Shown here one piece after another: positions 24,960 through 48,142 of a DNA stretch of 64,000 bases. Every line of letters begins with the position of its first letter. The stretch's first letter is position 1. The DNA is from Paramacrobiotus metropolitanus. Its lineage: Eukaryota > Tardigrada > Eutardigrada > Parachela > Macrobiotidae. The DNA is taken from the NCBI RefSeq assembly GCF_019649055.1, contig NW_026570226.1:1240001-1304000 (forward strand), read 5' to 3'. The notes below the pieces were generated by a model, which had not been told where the DNA came from, did not search any database, and saw only the letters and a list, made by a program, of their open reading frames with translations. The position numbers and the translations under genes were made by a program.

Positions 24960-27900
24960 TCAGAATCGGGGACTTCTAATCACAAGAAATGTGGCTACTG
25001 CTCCCACAAGAAACGATGCCCCGCAAGAAAAATAAAGTTTCAGTGAATCTGAAGACTGACCAGAAATACTACTAGAATTCCGTGACTGGTCATCGCTAAT
25101 CAAGGCTTTGGTTTTTGGCATCACCGCCACTCCCTCATCTCCTTTCCGGCATTCAGGCAATGATGCAGCAACCTCGACGCTATAGGGGAAGGAAGCATTG
25201 TCAGACAATGGTAGCTATAAGAAAACGACAAAAACAACCAATCACACGCCCAAAATGTATGGTCATTAGTCACGTGACCGCCACCACAAAGCAAAATTTT
25301 ATTATCACCAAAAGCGAGAATTTTACTGAGTTAGGGGGGTCACAGCGACAAACACCACATTTCTAGCATGTGACCGGATCACATAAACAATCTCACTGAC
25401 CTTTCGCGGTTTCGGAACGTCCGATTCTGTCGGCTGCCAGGGCTGTGGTCCGTTGGGCTCGTTGTCAGCTGCGGTCCCGTTTGAGATACCATTCGCTGTC
25501 GGGGCATTACTAGTTGAACTTCCGTTTGGGAGACGGACATCAATCATGGGCGACGCGTTGGCTGAGGAATTGTTAGCCTATATAAAAAGCCAATTATTCC
25601 ACCTGATTTTAAGTCAATGAGTTTGTACTGAAAAATACAGCGATGAATGTTACACAATTTCAACAATTATCACTTAGAATTGCGGGTGTTGATGTTTAAC
25701 ATTCGGTGAAACTTACGTTCTTATTCAGATCATCCGTCACATCAGCCCCCTGTTTGAAGCCGGGCATCCCAAAAGCATCAACTTCCTTCATTGGAGCACT
25801 GATGTGGCGCTCTTCCGTAATCTGTCGCGGACTACCCTCGATTTGCACAGTACGAAACTAAAAATACCAAAACCAGATATGTTGAATTGAATCAAGTGTT
25901 GCTCCACTGTTGTTATAGTAGTAACTGGAGAGAGTTTCCTAATTTCCCGCTTACTGTTTCAGGCGCATTGATCCATGGGTCTTCGACATCATCAACGTTA
26001 AACGATGCAGAGGCCAAATCTTCACCCTAATCACAACAGCCAAAATGATAGCGCTCACGTACGCGGTAATTAATTCTTTGTAGTTAACAAACAGTAAAGT
26101 AAAACGCAGCAGCTATCCATGTTCAAAATTTGAATCATTTTGAGTAGTTCGACCACGGAAGCTGCTCTTTGCCGCTGTGATGACTACAGCCAAATAAATA
26201 CTGAAACTATCCATTGCCCTTATTTGTCCATACATACTTTATAATCCTTTCTGGACTCTACGCGCGGTGGGCTGCTCTCCGGGGTGTTTAATGCCGGATC
26301 ATTAATGAGTTTTTCCAGAATGCTGCCACCAATCATCTACATAATTATAAAATTGTCAATATAAATTGAACGCACAAATGCAGTCAGTCACTGCAAAATG
26401 CCTTACAGTGGGTGTCCCAGCCTGACCACGCAACTGCTCATTGACCAGTACTTGCCGCTGCAATGCCTTTTCGGTTTTATAAAACTTTTCAGAGATGACA
26501 TGCAGATCATCCTCTTTTTGCTAAAAATGGGAATAATATCAATCCATGGAACAATTTCCCAGATACATCAAAGCAAACCAATAATTGTGCGGGCCCTTTA
26601 CAAAGATCACGAACAATACATACCTTCAGAAGTGCTTCGCTAGCGGTGATATTTTCTCGCAGTGTCGGCAATTCAGCGACATCTCGGGACAGCTTTCTCA
26701 GTTGTTCTTCCGTTTTTTCATTGTTTTGGCGGAGCTCCCCGATGATTTTCTCCATACTTTCATTACTCCGTTTTAGCTCGTCAATCTGATGACATTTAAT
26801 AACCATCCCGTCAAACTGCTCCTGCAGGTCATGCTGTTTTCGTTTCAACTGCTGCATTTCTTCCGTGGATGTTGTCAGCTTGGCCATCAGGGCGCGATTT
26901 TCTTCTTCCAGTGTGATGCGCGCCGCTTTCAGCTTTTCCAGCAAAGCGCGTTCTTCTTCCAGTTCGCTCGGCGAAAGTTTCAGCTCTTGTCGCAGCGATT
27001 CCACCTCTGTACCTTCAAAACACGATAAAGTTCGCAATTAGCAGATTCATTTGACCTGTGATGCAGCCAGCCTCTTACTATCAACAACGGCGCTTTTTAC
27101 TAACGCCTCCTGTTGCAGAACCGTGTGATTTTTCAGTTCTTCAAGTTCCTTTTGGCTAAGCAACAGCTTATTCGTTAAATCAACTGTCTCTTGCTGCAGT
27201 GTTTCTTTTACGTTTGTCACAAATTCCAGCTCTGCCAGAGCATTTTTTAACTGTCCAACTTCAGACTGCAGCGACTCTTTCTCCGAGATGGCCGTTTTCT
27301 TCTCCTTTTCCATCTCCCGCACTAGTACAGTTTTCGCCTGTACGTCCTTCTTGGCCGAATCCAGATCCGATTCTAAAGTGACTACTTTCTGACGGATTGT
27401 ATCCAAATTAGCGGCATCCATTTTGAGAAGGGCGTACTTTTCAGCTGACTGCTGGCGCAAATCCATTAACTGTTGCTCCAATTCTGTCGCTCGGCTCTTT
27501 TCGACTTCCAGAGCGCTGATCACTGCCGACTGCGATTCCAATTCAGCCGCCAATTTTCGTTCGTGCTGCTCGTGAGCAGCAATGGCAACCTTAAGGTCGT
27601 GCACTTCCAACTTTGCACTACGGAGATCGTCGTTAGCCCGCTGATTGTCGGCAACCGCCTGTTGCAGCTCCCCTACGGCTTTTTCCCATTCTTCTTTGTA
27701 GCCGGGTGCAGTAGTGACCTTATGATCCTCGAACTGGAGAGAGGACTGACATGTGTCGGTCGAAACGATTACGACAGGAGGTGGATTATCCGACATCGAG
27801 CGATCATCTGAAGCAACGACGGGAGTGATATTCACCGAGTGAGCCTCTGGAAACGCCACGGGAGGCAAGTTGGCTAAATGATCACCTAAAATTAAGCAGG

Positions 27901-28753
27901 CCTATATTTAAGGCATTTATAATTACTGAATGCTGGCCACTGTACCCTTAATTAATTCACTCAGATGGAGATGGCACTGAGTATAAATGTTATTGAATAC
28001 AAAAGCCGATTGATCTTTTCCTATTCTTTTTGTGACGCAGGAGATACAAATCGAAATATAAAGATTAATTTGAATTGAAAATTTAAAAAACTCGATTATC
28101 CTGAAAATTTAAGAAATCGAAACAAAATATGCCAATATACACTTGTGCGAATCCGTATGCAGCATCCAGAATCACTTACCCGCACCAGCACCAGCAGAAG
28201 CCATCGGAGGAATCGGAGATCGCTTGCTTTTCTTCTTCTTGGGAACGGGTGAGCTTCCCTGTTTGGCAACCGGCGGCTTTCCGTCGGCAAATGAAATCGC
28301 AGAACCGCTTGACGATGGCTCGGTCAGTGAGATTCCCGTGGATCGTTTGATGTCCTGTTCCACAACCAGTGGAGTCGGCGACGGTGAGGGCTGCGGTGGT
28401 GAGGACACTGCACTGTCGTTTTTCTCAACGACTGCGGCCGATTCAACGGACGGCAAAGATTCCGCTGGTGTCGGTGATGGACTGTCCCCTTCCACTGATT
28501 CAACAGATTTGGACTTTCCTTTACGATTAATTCTGCGGCGCTGGGAATTGGTTAGATTGGAGCGTCTCTGTTTATAACACGTGCCAACTTTAATCGCAAG
28601 GAAATTAAGGGTTGCAATAGTTATTAGTTAAGGGGGTACAATTTAGGCGGGAACTCACCGGTTAACTTTTTACTAATAACCGCTATGCTCACTTACCGGG
28701 CCGTCGCCATTGTCGACACTATCGCTGCGGCTTAAATCATCGGTTGATCCCAT
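24960..28753 (-). CDS. Tail-anchored coiled-coil protein, 10 exons
   Basis: Proposed exons: 28753-28697, 28567-28180, 27885-27056, 27004-26624, 26520-26407, 26336-26238, 26026-25955, 25857-25717, 25577-25401 and 25214-24960, giving 837 aa in one continuous frame with GT-AG borders. All introns are phase 0 except the second. The N-terminus (MGSTDDLSRSDSVDNGDG) is followed by a basic KKKKSKR patch. Residues ~190-600 form a long coiled coil. A disordered Asn/Ser/Pro-rich part follows, and the protein ends with a hydrophobic segment (YFSCGASFLVGAVATFLVI) nine residues from the stop context RSPRF. That layout is a C-terminal membrane anchor with the coil facing the cytosol, as in golgins or ER-shaping coils. 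The family is not identified. The exon 3/exon 4 junction uses weak sites (GTCAAA donor). Confidence 0.75.
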
Positions 28754-31700
28754 TGTAGAACTGTCATCTTTATCGTCGGGTTTTGGGTTCAGCCTAAATC
28801 CGATAACAATCTTGACAACAATCAGTGATCGCGTTTATACTCGTAGTAAGTACGGCTTTATGAAAGCAAAGCATGGCGCGCATTTCACACATGCAACGCT
28901 TTAGCGCAGGCAGTCAATCATCGCGTCATGGCGCTTACTCTTTGGAGATTCGGGCGGGAAGGGAAGCCGCCTTTGCGGCTTTGGATGCCGGAACGGGAAT
29001 GAAGCCAACAGATGAGCTGACGTTGGAGTTTACGGGCTCCTGGCGGTTTCTATGCTTGCCCATACTGATCGCTTTCTTCAGGGACGGACTAAGCACAGAA
29101 AAAAGAACAGATATTTACTAGTGCTAGTTCACGAAACTGAATGGTTAGAATTAGTAAGACAATTTTTGTACGTCCGCAGAAATCTACAGCTATCGCTTTA
29201 AGTCGGAGACGCTCGTAAGAGTCCCAAGAAGAAATTTGTCAAACTGGACTTCCTCAGATGCCTGATAGAAATTAGAAAGGACTTATAAACGTAGGCTCAT
29301 TTATAAACGTAGATTAAACGTAGTCGACCTCAAAGTGTCGAACTACAGGTCAACAATAGCTTACGTTTTACAAGTCACAACTAACGCGACATCCGTATAA
29401 TCAATCGCCAGTCGCCACCATGCACACCGGGTGGAATTTTCAGCGTGCCAGACTGCCAGTGAAAATAAGGTTGCTAAATCAGCCTAAATGCCTAAATCAA
29501 CAAAGATGTACTTACTCTTGTACGCCTAAAAGAGGTGTGGACTCGTGGGCTGACTGGTGAGGTGTAGCATACCATCAAAACAAAATTTAATGATAATTAT
29601 TTATGACATAGTACGAACTAAGAACCGTGACCAGGCTATCACACTTCCTTTTAAAACTGAATATTGATTAATCCTTTTTTTCTGAATGATAACAAATTAT
29701 GAATAAAATATGAATATGTAGTTGCATATGTGAACGGCGATTGTAAAGCACAAGCTCTAACCCGATGCTAATGTACCTCGTATCTATTTATATCTATTAT
29801 TCTATATCTATACTCGTATATTAAAAACATATATATAGTTTAATCCCAATTTAATTGTCATAGTTGTCAGATCTTCTAAAATCTAAAGACTTGAGAAACT
29901 TTCTGTCCTGATAACAAAATCTGGTTACTACCTAAAACTATTCGGAGAGTCATGACTCACGAGGAACACCGAAGTGCAATCTTAATTAAAGTGTAACAAT
30001 AATAAAATTAAATTAATACGTGACAATAAAAATTAATTCAACTAATGCTAGAAAATCTTATGTGACACAGTGAAAGCAAAAACCAATAAATTAATGCGCT
30101 ACAGTTTACAGCAGTTGCACTTGTACTCGATAACCTCATTATAACCATTTATCCAGCCCCGTAAACTGCAGAAAATAGAAATATATCGAAATATAGTAGA
30201 AAACAGAAATAATTCTATGTACACACTACAGAGTATATAGATATATTTTATTATATTTATATTATAGTAAGTACATACTTTACTTTTTATAACTTATAGA
30301 TACATATCATGAAAATTAGCAAAGTCATAATAAGAATGAGGCAGAACTGTAAGAGTCTTGTATTACTTAGGCGTTGCTGCATTCATACTCGTACATTACT
30401 GATCACACACACTATTTCCTTCTGCTGCAGGTTGCTAAAACTTCAGCACTGGAATGTATCATCTGTGGAGGGTTTACATGGGTCCTTGTGGAAGGGAATG
30501 CTTCAATGCCGGAAAATTACTGCCGCAAAAACTATGCGAATACGCGAATGACGCAATCGCGACAGCACGCAAGGAAAAGATCAGCTTGTAACAAACCTGT
30601 GCAGCGTTGCAGTGTCTGCAGAGCGCTTTCATTCAGAGATAGCAGGCAGAACGATACCACCGCCAGGCAAAACCCAAAATAACGATGTCCAGGGTTGCTC
30701 ATCCGACGAGCCAACCAACGATACAGTAGTAACAAATCGAATCCTAATGACATGTTATTACTGCCGCAAACATTAACTTGCATAAAACAATAAAAGTAAA
30801 AATTGTAAAATCTTCGCGAAAAGCGATCCTCATGGTGCCACAATTCTGGCTGAAATTTCTACCGCGGCTTATGGGTAACCGTAAAACGGTAAAACGAAAA
30901 AATTTATCAACTCTTGCGCTTTTTAAGAAAATTCAACACTACGGTGCTTCAGTTCGGAAGGAAGGTTCTTACTAAGCGATCAAAACTTAAATTACCAATT
31001 AATATAGTAATCTCCAATTAGGCTGCTGCACACTCAAATGCATGTATAAAAACCAAAAGGCAAAAGATCGTGAACCGCTTATTTTTGCTCTCTCAGATGC
31101 TTACTTGAAGTATGATTTTCTCTAATTTTTCTAACTGTAAAAATAATATCACCAGACACCAGCAATTTCGATGAAGACCCATCTAATTAAGTGCCCCTCA
31201 CAGAGCACATCGCAGTACCGGTCTTACCCAAATTAGATCAACAAAATCAAAATGGGATCGGTATCAGTGAATAGTGGCTAACAAAATGCCAAAACTAACC
31301 AGAACTCATTGCACTCTGTAAACGATATAAGTTCGGATAAATAAAAATATTATGTAATCAGTTACTAAACTGCATCATTAACCGGAAATTGGAATGTTAA
31401 AACAAAAACTGAAAAGTCGGAAACCCAAATACGATTAACATTAACGATTAAAAAAGAATGAGTTGATGAACTGCGGAAACGGTGTCAAAATTATATTATC
31501 GGAAATTCGCACTACGGGCTGTACGTGCGAGTGGAGGCACAAGCACTGCGCAACACCAATCCCATCATAAGGTTTGCAAAGCCACACCCATACAAAAGCC
31601 GGCAAAGCGCGCGTTAACGTTGTTCTTACTTCTTGTGTTAACCACTCGTATTGAATTTTAGTCATTTCCGGTGATTCATTCACAATCAAAGATCGAAACT

Positions 31701-32809
31701 TTGAAAAACGATGTAAGAGGTAGAAAACGATGTAAGAAATACATGATGTAAGAAACAGCCAAGGTTTAAAATTGGCAGAATCTTGGCAGACTTTTGTAAA
31801 TAACCCGAACAAGACATCCTTCCATTACGGTGGTTCGAGACATCCTTCCATTACGGTGGTTCGAGCGCGAGGAATTGGTGTATCATGTACGCTACGCAGA
31901 TACAGTAACATGTGCACCCAGACAGCTACAGAGCTGAATTGTTTTTATTTAAAATAACAAAACTTATTTGTTTAGTCATCTTGACTATTTATTATCTATG
32001 TGAATGACGCCACGTTAGGAAGGTTTGACTTGAAGCGTAAGTACTGCAGTGATACAGCAATTATCGAGCTTCCAATCACGGATAATTACTGTACAGTGCA
32101 CTTGTACACTGTAGTCTGTAAATGCTAGATATACACTTACCTGCTTAGCATTTTTAGATGGAACAATCGAAAACGTATGAAAACTAAATCTGCTTTCGGT
32201 CTAATTATTATTATCAATGCAAAACAATCAAATGAGAATTAGTGCGGTAATCCAGTGCAGTGACTCCAGTAAATCATGATTTATGAATTGCATCTGCAAC
32301 CATGGAGGCACATAGCAGTGATAACACACACTAAATGGCAGCTGGAAAAAAATACACCCTCAAACGCTTCTGTCGCGACATGTTTAATTAGTCAGTAAAA
32401 TTCTGCATATCCAGCGTTCTCGATTTACATTCTGCTTAAAATTCGATACGCACACGAATATCAAGTTCAATCGGGCCAAGGAATTTATTTATAAACCATT
32501 ACTTAACGATACAACGGTATGCGAGTAAAAAGTTAAAAAAAGTCAAATCTAAAAATAGCCCACACATCGCTTGGAAGGCGCAGAACGATAACACAAATCA
32601 ACTCGTACTGCATTCACATCAACGGACTTCAAAACAAAACCACTTATACCTGGAAATGTACACAATTTTATCAAAAATTCAGATTTAACCAGAGAGATTA
32701 AACAATAAACGGTTCTTTAATTATACACTCGCGATGCTTTATCACATATTAAGTAGGCTGCGCAAAGGCCCAACGCGAACCCGTTTATCAAAACAAATTC
32801 CATCGAAGT
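28754..32809. other. Long A+T-rich intergenic stretch
   Basis: No gene is supported over about 4 kb. The first ~350 bases (28754-29100) are less A+T-rich and would be the promoter/5' region of the minus-strand coiled-coil gene. A TATAAACGTAG unit is repeated near 29284-29325. Small ORFs at 28873-29121, 30374-30682 (+) and 31441-31812 (-) lack domain or splice support. A 26-bp direct duplication lies at 31815-31866. Confidence 0.5.
31815..31866 (+). repeat. Direct duplication of 26 bp
   Basis: GACATCCTTCCATTACGGTG plus GTTCGA occurs twice back to back. It is a short, recent-looking tandem duplication without other context. Confidence 0.8.
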
Positions 32810-43932
<11,123 letters not shown>

Positions 43933-44427
43933 GATTATATAGAAGGTAGGTTCGATGTTTGAACTTCTTCCACGATAAACTGCTCATTCCAGATGCCCAT
44001 CAGATCATCCACAGGACCACATCCACTGTAGTGGCTGTACAAAACTCCTGTTAATGTGATCGTTCATGCTCAAAAGCTTTTGATCAGTAGTGAGTAGGTG
44101 TCAGATACAGTAACTTGAGTGTTCTGTCACCAACCATCCAAGTCATCCACAAATGGTTTATATGCGGTCTTAGCTGGAACAAATACAAACAGATACGTTC
44201 AAGATTGCTGTCGAGCACAGTACTTTTATGAATTAACAATTTAATAAGCTCTACTTGTTTTTACAATCAACTGTTTATTGCATTTTAATTTTTGCTTGCC
44301 AGTTTGCTGTTTGCGAAATCATTCTGATTGTTTTGGAGATTTCACCAAACCGCCGTCCGCCGGTCCGGTGCGGTGCTGCAGCCTGAAACAATTTTGGCAA
44401 TCCGGAAGTTTTAATTTTCGTCATGTC
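43933..44427. other. Region upstream of the pecanex start
   Basis: About 500 bp separate the pecanex ATG from the end of the DNA transposon, so this stretch should hold the pecanex promoter and 5' leader. No TATA box stands out in the right orientation and no gene is seen. Confidence 0.4.
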
Positions 44428-44698
44428 TACGCGCGAGAATACTCCCGCGCTATGAGTTTTGGCTACGCGCGAGAGTTTTTCGGCGCCACTATTTATGAAT
44501 ATAATCAAAACATTTCAACATAATTTCAGCTCTGGAGTTGTTTATATAGTGCATTATAATTGTCGCATCAGTCAATTTGCATCAAGTCAGCCACACCGCA
44601 GTCGTTCGGAAACCGGTAGGCATTCCCAGCCGGCGAATTATGGGCAGTACATCAGCTGCCGTTACTACAGCGTTATTTTTGGTCACAGAAGTTTTCCT

Positions 44699-46141
44699 TC
44701 AGGCGTTTCTTCCCTGTACTCGAGGAGGAGGTGTCAGTGCTCCTGTTTGTATTATATCTAAGAACCACTGTCGGAAATCCTCACCCCGGGCGTAATTTGC
44801 GCTCTGGATCTGTTTCCCAAGCAGAAGGTCATACGCATACGCAAAAGCGTGTACCAAGCAGTTGTTACTGCCGGGAGACTGGGCATACACAGGGACATAT
44901 TCGATGGCAACCTGGCCTTTGGTGTCGGGATAAGAGAACAGGAAGTTGAGTTGCAATTTCAAAGCATCGGTGGGCATTTGACCGGTGGAGCAGTATATGC
45001 GCACCACGCCAGGGTTTTGAGAATTAAAGAAGGCGCAAACATAATGATTGTCACCATTGTACAGCGGCTGTATGATGATACCTCCATGCATGCGGACATG
45101 AAAACGAATCCTAGCGTAACACTGGTCGTTATGCTGGCACAGAGCCAACTCTGCAGGAAGTTCTAGCCAGCCTCTTTGAGGAAATGCACTGCGTATCAGA
45201 TAAACTCCTGCGTTGAGTAATCTCAGCTTCAAATCCGAGCCGAACGTTTTCAGATTGTTGATGTCCTCGCGAAGCACCACTAATTCTTCCCCGAATCGGT
45301 GTACGACTTCATTCTGACCATCCGCATGTGTCTCAAGTATCCGAGCCGCACGCATAGCGGGTGTTTCTCCCGAACGCGGTGGACTGCGGGATATCCTGGC
45401 CGACTTCCGCCGCGGCATGCCCATTTCGTTCCTTGTTGCCGAGGGACTGTTCGAAACAGCGGCAACCGGTGTGTCGGCTGGCTGGGGCGTGGCTTGAATT
45501 GGCTTTGAGGACGTCACGGCTGTCTGATTGAACCGCTGATGGCGCCTTCCTTCCGACGGCCGTCCTTTGGGTTTAATGGTTCCGCGAGGTCTGACTCTGA
45601 ACGCAGAAAAATCAGGAGCGACGAAGTTTTCTGCGGCAGGAGGTTCTGGATTTGGCAAATCGCCTTCCGCTGCGGCTTCAGGGATTTCCGGCTGCTTTAA
45701 AGTTGTTTCAGGTGCCGATACCTTAGCCAGCAGGTCAGGATGACTAATTAACGGCACAGCTTCACTTCGCACTATATCCAGGTGTTGCTGCAGAGCTACT
45801 ATGTGTGTTTTGAACTCAACCGCTCCGAATTTAGCTAACTCGGTGGCGAGAGAACGTTTGCGAGAGAACGTTTGCTTCATGGTAGTGGTCTGAACGAAAA
45901 CGATGCGCAACGCATCTATTCCGTCTTCCGCCACAACTACATCATAAGTGCCGGTCGCATCTCTTTGCCTGTGTTGCCGCAGAAATTCCGTGAGAATTTC
46001 GTGCTCCTCCCGCCCTTGCTTCTTTTCCATGCGTATTTTCGTCCCCCGGTTGAAAATGTCCTTCGTGATGCAGACAGTGCCGGCTGTCCTGCTCGACCGA
46101 CGTGAAGCGTTAACAGTGCTCGCAATAATCCTCGGTGGCAC
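44699..46141 (-). CDS. Transposon-encoded protein with Ulp1-like C-terminal domain
   Basis: This 480-codon frame begins with a segment like the linker before a MULE/ZSWIM transposase (TVCITKDIFNRGTKIR, then ALRIVFVQTTTMKQTF). The sequence then passes straight into an Ala/Pro-rich linker with AT-hook-like KPKGRPSEGRR, so the DDE transposase and SWIM zinc finger expected here are missing. The C-terminal ~150 residues resemble the C48 cysteine-peptidase fold: GDNHYVCAFF supplies the His and QSPGSNNCLVHAFAYA the Gln and Cys. Where an Asp normally follows (IYDS) it has IYCS, so the classical triad is incomplete. The frame is open upstream of its first ATG and joins the N-terminal ORF only through a frame change near 46,110-46,210. 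Confidence 0.7.
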   Translation of the reverse strand: MPPRIIASTVNASRRSSRTAGTVCITKDIFNRGTKIRMEKKQGREEHEILTEFLRQHRQRDATGTYDVVVAEDGIDALRIVFVQTTTMKQTFSRKRSLATELAKFGAVEFKTHIVALQQHLDIVRSEAVPLISHPDLLAKVSAPETTLKQPEIPEAAAEGDLPNPEPPAAENFVAPDFSAFRVRPRGTIKPKGRPSEGRRHQRFNQTAVTSSKPIQATPQPADTPVAAVSNSPSATRNEMGMPRRKSARISRSPPRSGETPAMRAARILETHADGQNEVVHRFGEELVVLREDINNLKTFGSDLKLRLLNAGVYLIRSAFPQRGWLELPAELALCQHNDQCYARIRFHVRMHGGIIIQPLYNGDNHYVCAFFNSQNPGVVRIYCSTGQMPTDALKLQLNFLFSYPDTKGQVAIEYVPVYAQSPGSNNCLVHAFAYAYDLLLGKQIQSANYARGEDFRQWFLDIIQTGALTPPPRVQGRNA

Positions 46142-46573
46142 GCGGCTGCTCCACGGCCTTCTCCTCCGTGTCGGACAGCCGTCTCCTTTCCGGGAAGTGC
46201 TGTGCTATCGCCTGAGAGTCTGCGACACCTCGTGATTGTGGTCTTCTGCAGTCGGCACGTGGATGACTTCCAGCATTCCGTTGACCAGTTTCAGACGGAT
46301 AGCTGCTTGACAGTCGCTCTTCAGAGTGGTGGTGATAGACTTTTTCGTCGAAAGTGAGCCTCGCCGATGAGGACGATACACGCCGGCTTTCTTGCTTGCC
46401 AGTTTCACTGAACTGTACGGGAAGGTGTCGTGCAGTGGATGCGTTTTCGAAGTCTTTGCATTGCCACCGGGATTTATGAAGACCTGATGAGTGGATTCGC
46501 TCCATTCTTCGACTGCACGTAACGCCGCCGCGTAGGATTCGAATCTGTCGCCTATCTTAATTACTAGTGCCAT
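46110..46573 (-). pseudogene. N-terminal zinc-domain-like part of the same transposon protein, frame-broken
   Basis: From the ATG at 46573 a 122-codon frame gives KIGDRFESYAAALRAVEEW, KKAGVYRPHRRG and DCQAAIRLKLVNGMLEVI, ending at a DHNHEV His-pair typical of FLYWCH/FAR1/ZSWIM3-type N-terminal zinc domains. It stops at about 46205. A second frame (46505-46110) carries the usual next motif, HFPERRRLSDTEEKAVEQ, and a third carries the rest (44699-46141). At least two 1-nt changes have therefore broken the gene, so this copy probably makes no full protein. Confidence 0.65.
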
Positions 46574-46870
46574 TGTGTGGGCTAATTATTACAGAAACAC
46601 CGGTCAGCGCAATGTGCGAGATGCCGGTTCGATAGTATGATACTTACTTTATGATAATTACTTTCGTGTACGAAGGTGACTCCTACAGCATTTACAGGTT
46701 GTCATGACATGACAAATATGATAATCTACAAAGTATTATGGTAAATTATATTTTGTTATTTTTAATTTCGTTCCGCCCGAAAACTCTCGCGCGTAGCCAA
46801 AACTCATAGCGCGAGAAATTCTCGCGCGTAGCCAAAACTCATAGCGCGAGATGCTCTCGCGCGTAGCCAT

Positions 46871-47580
46871 TTCGTTTTCGTTTTCGCAGTATTAATGAGA
46901 GCACCTAACAACCTCGTAGTTTTTTCTGTTCGGTAATTCAAAGCTATGATTTTGCCTTTACGAAAATTTATTTTTGTGTGGGGTATGACCCCCCGAGCTG
47001 GCCCAGCAGCAGAAATCAGGTGTGTTCGCGGTGATGATAATACTGATAATACTCAAATAGTTTCTTCACTTTGTATAGAAGTATCGTTTCTCTGCATTCA
47101 TATTTTCCGTATTAGCTTACATTTCCCATCTTTGCAAAAAAAATTTTCTCAACGCATTTTACAGATTCACATAGACTTCGATATTCTCATATACGAATAA
47201 TCTAATTCGCAATATTGACTGGTTTAGAACTTTAGGCCTTAAAGTATTAATTTAAGCTAGGTTAACCGACGAATTCAACGACTTATTGCCGCTTGCAGTT
47301 CCTTCTTTTCGTTCTTTTATTAAACATTACTATATCATTTAACACGAGAGTTGCAAAAAAGTACGCAATTTGAAATTCAGTCTGATCACATATCACACAA
47401 CAAAAATAAAAAGACATGCATAAAATTTAAAACTTAAAACGGTTTACATTTCACAGCTTTCCTAAATTTTATCCATAATACTGTACAGGGAAGTGATAAA
47501 GTAAAACAAATTAGAAAACCATAAAACATGGCTAAAGGTCAACAACCCCAGAAGCCCGTTTGGCACAAAAATGCTCCTGT
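46871..47580. other. A+T-rich intergenic DNA
   Basis: Nothing coding is supported. It is the 3' flank of the minus-strand secreted peptide gene and carries several A/T runs, with AATAAAAAG at about 47405 as a possible upstream polyadenylation signal on the other strand. Confidence 0.35.
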
Positions 47581-48042
47581 CTACGGAGTGGCAGCGACAG
47601 AGCCCTTGGAAGAAAACTTGCTTTTCAGTCCTCCTAACAACGACATCCCTACTCCACCTGCTGCTCCAGCCGCCGCTCCCTGTTTCCAACTGACTCCAGG
47701 AATAATTGCTCCAGCGACAGCACCCAGCGCAGTACCCATCACGGCATTTTTTACTGCTCCACGCTTTTCGCGGCCATCGCATTCTGGCCCATCACAAGGA
47801 TGCGCAAAGCCTACAAAAGTCAACCAGAATAATATAAAATGTTATTATATGAACTGTTCTGTAATTGGGTTCAATTTATACTGTTGATTTCATCAGACAA
47901 AGGAACACCATGCTTGCTAGTCGCTGCTCAAATACGGTACTTATCGATAAAATGATAATTAGTAATTGTTAGGACACTTACATGACATTGTAGAGATGAT
48001 CAACATTCCGCAGAGAATGGCGATAACTGTGCGCATATCCAT
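47581..48042 (-). CDS. Small secreted glycine-zipper peptide precursor, 2 exons
   Basis: Exon 1 (48042-47982) encodes MDMRTVIAILCGMLIISTMS, a signal peptide. The GTAAGTG donor is phase 1. Exon 2 (47810-47581) follows an AG at 47811-47812 and ends at TAG, for 96 aa in all. After a short Cys-containing pro-segment (AHPCDGPECDG) there is a furin-type REKR site, then an Ala/Gly-rich stretch (GTALGAVAGAIIPG, later GAAAGAAGGVGMSLLGG) with Gly every four residues, as in glycine-zipper membrane helices, and a basic tail. It could be an antimicrobial or otherwise membrane-active peptide. No family is recognised. A plus-strand ORF over the same bases is its shadow. Confidence 0.75.
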
Positions 48043-48142
48043 TGTGCAGTGCAGGAGAAGAATTAGTTGTTGAACTTGCTGTTGAATTTTCAAAATAACC
48101 GTTTAATGATTAGAGTAAAAAATTCAAATTTTCGGCGACTGT

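Larger units (their letters stand above)
44428..46870. mobile_element. DNA transposon with ~60-bp terminal inverted repeats, internally deleted
   Basis: The left end (44428-44486) has CTACGCGCGAGAAT, then CCCGCGCTATGAGTTTTGG and CTACGCGCGAGAGTTTTT. The right end (about 46777-46870) is the inverse with one more copy of a ~35-bp CTATGAGTTTTGGCTACGCG unit, so the right repeat is longer. Between them, minus-strand frames encode an N-terminal zinc-domain-like region and a Ulp1-like peptidase-like C-terminus, as in MULE-like elements related to ZSWIM proteins. The expected DDE transposase core is absent. Confidence 0.8.

Noticed and set aside
28873-29121. Plus-strand ORF of 82 codons near the coiled-coil gene
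   Set aside because: It probably lies in the promoter/5' region of the minus-strand gene. It has no domain and no Kozak-type context.
30374-30682. Plus-strand ORF of 102 codons with a CIICGG motif
   Set aside because: It is low complexity after the first third, with no domain and no splice partner. The surrounding DNA looks non-coding.
31441-31812. Minus-strand ORF of 123 codons
   Set aside because: The composition is irregular, with no recognisable motif and no supporting promoter or neighbour exons.
47528-47887. Plus-strand Pro/Ala-rich ORF of 119 codons
   Set aside because: It is the complement of the secreted peptide gene, which has a signal peptide, splice sites and a TATA box on the minus strand.
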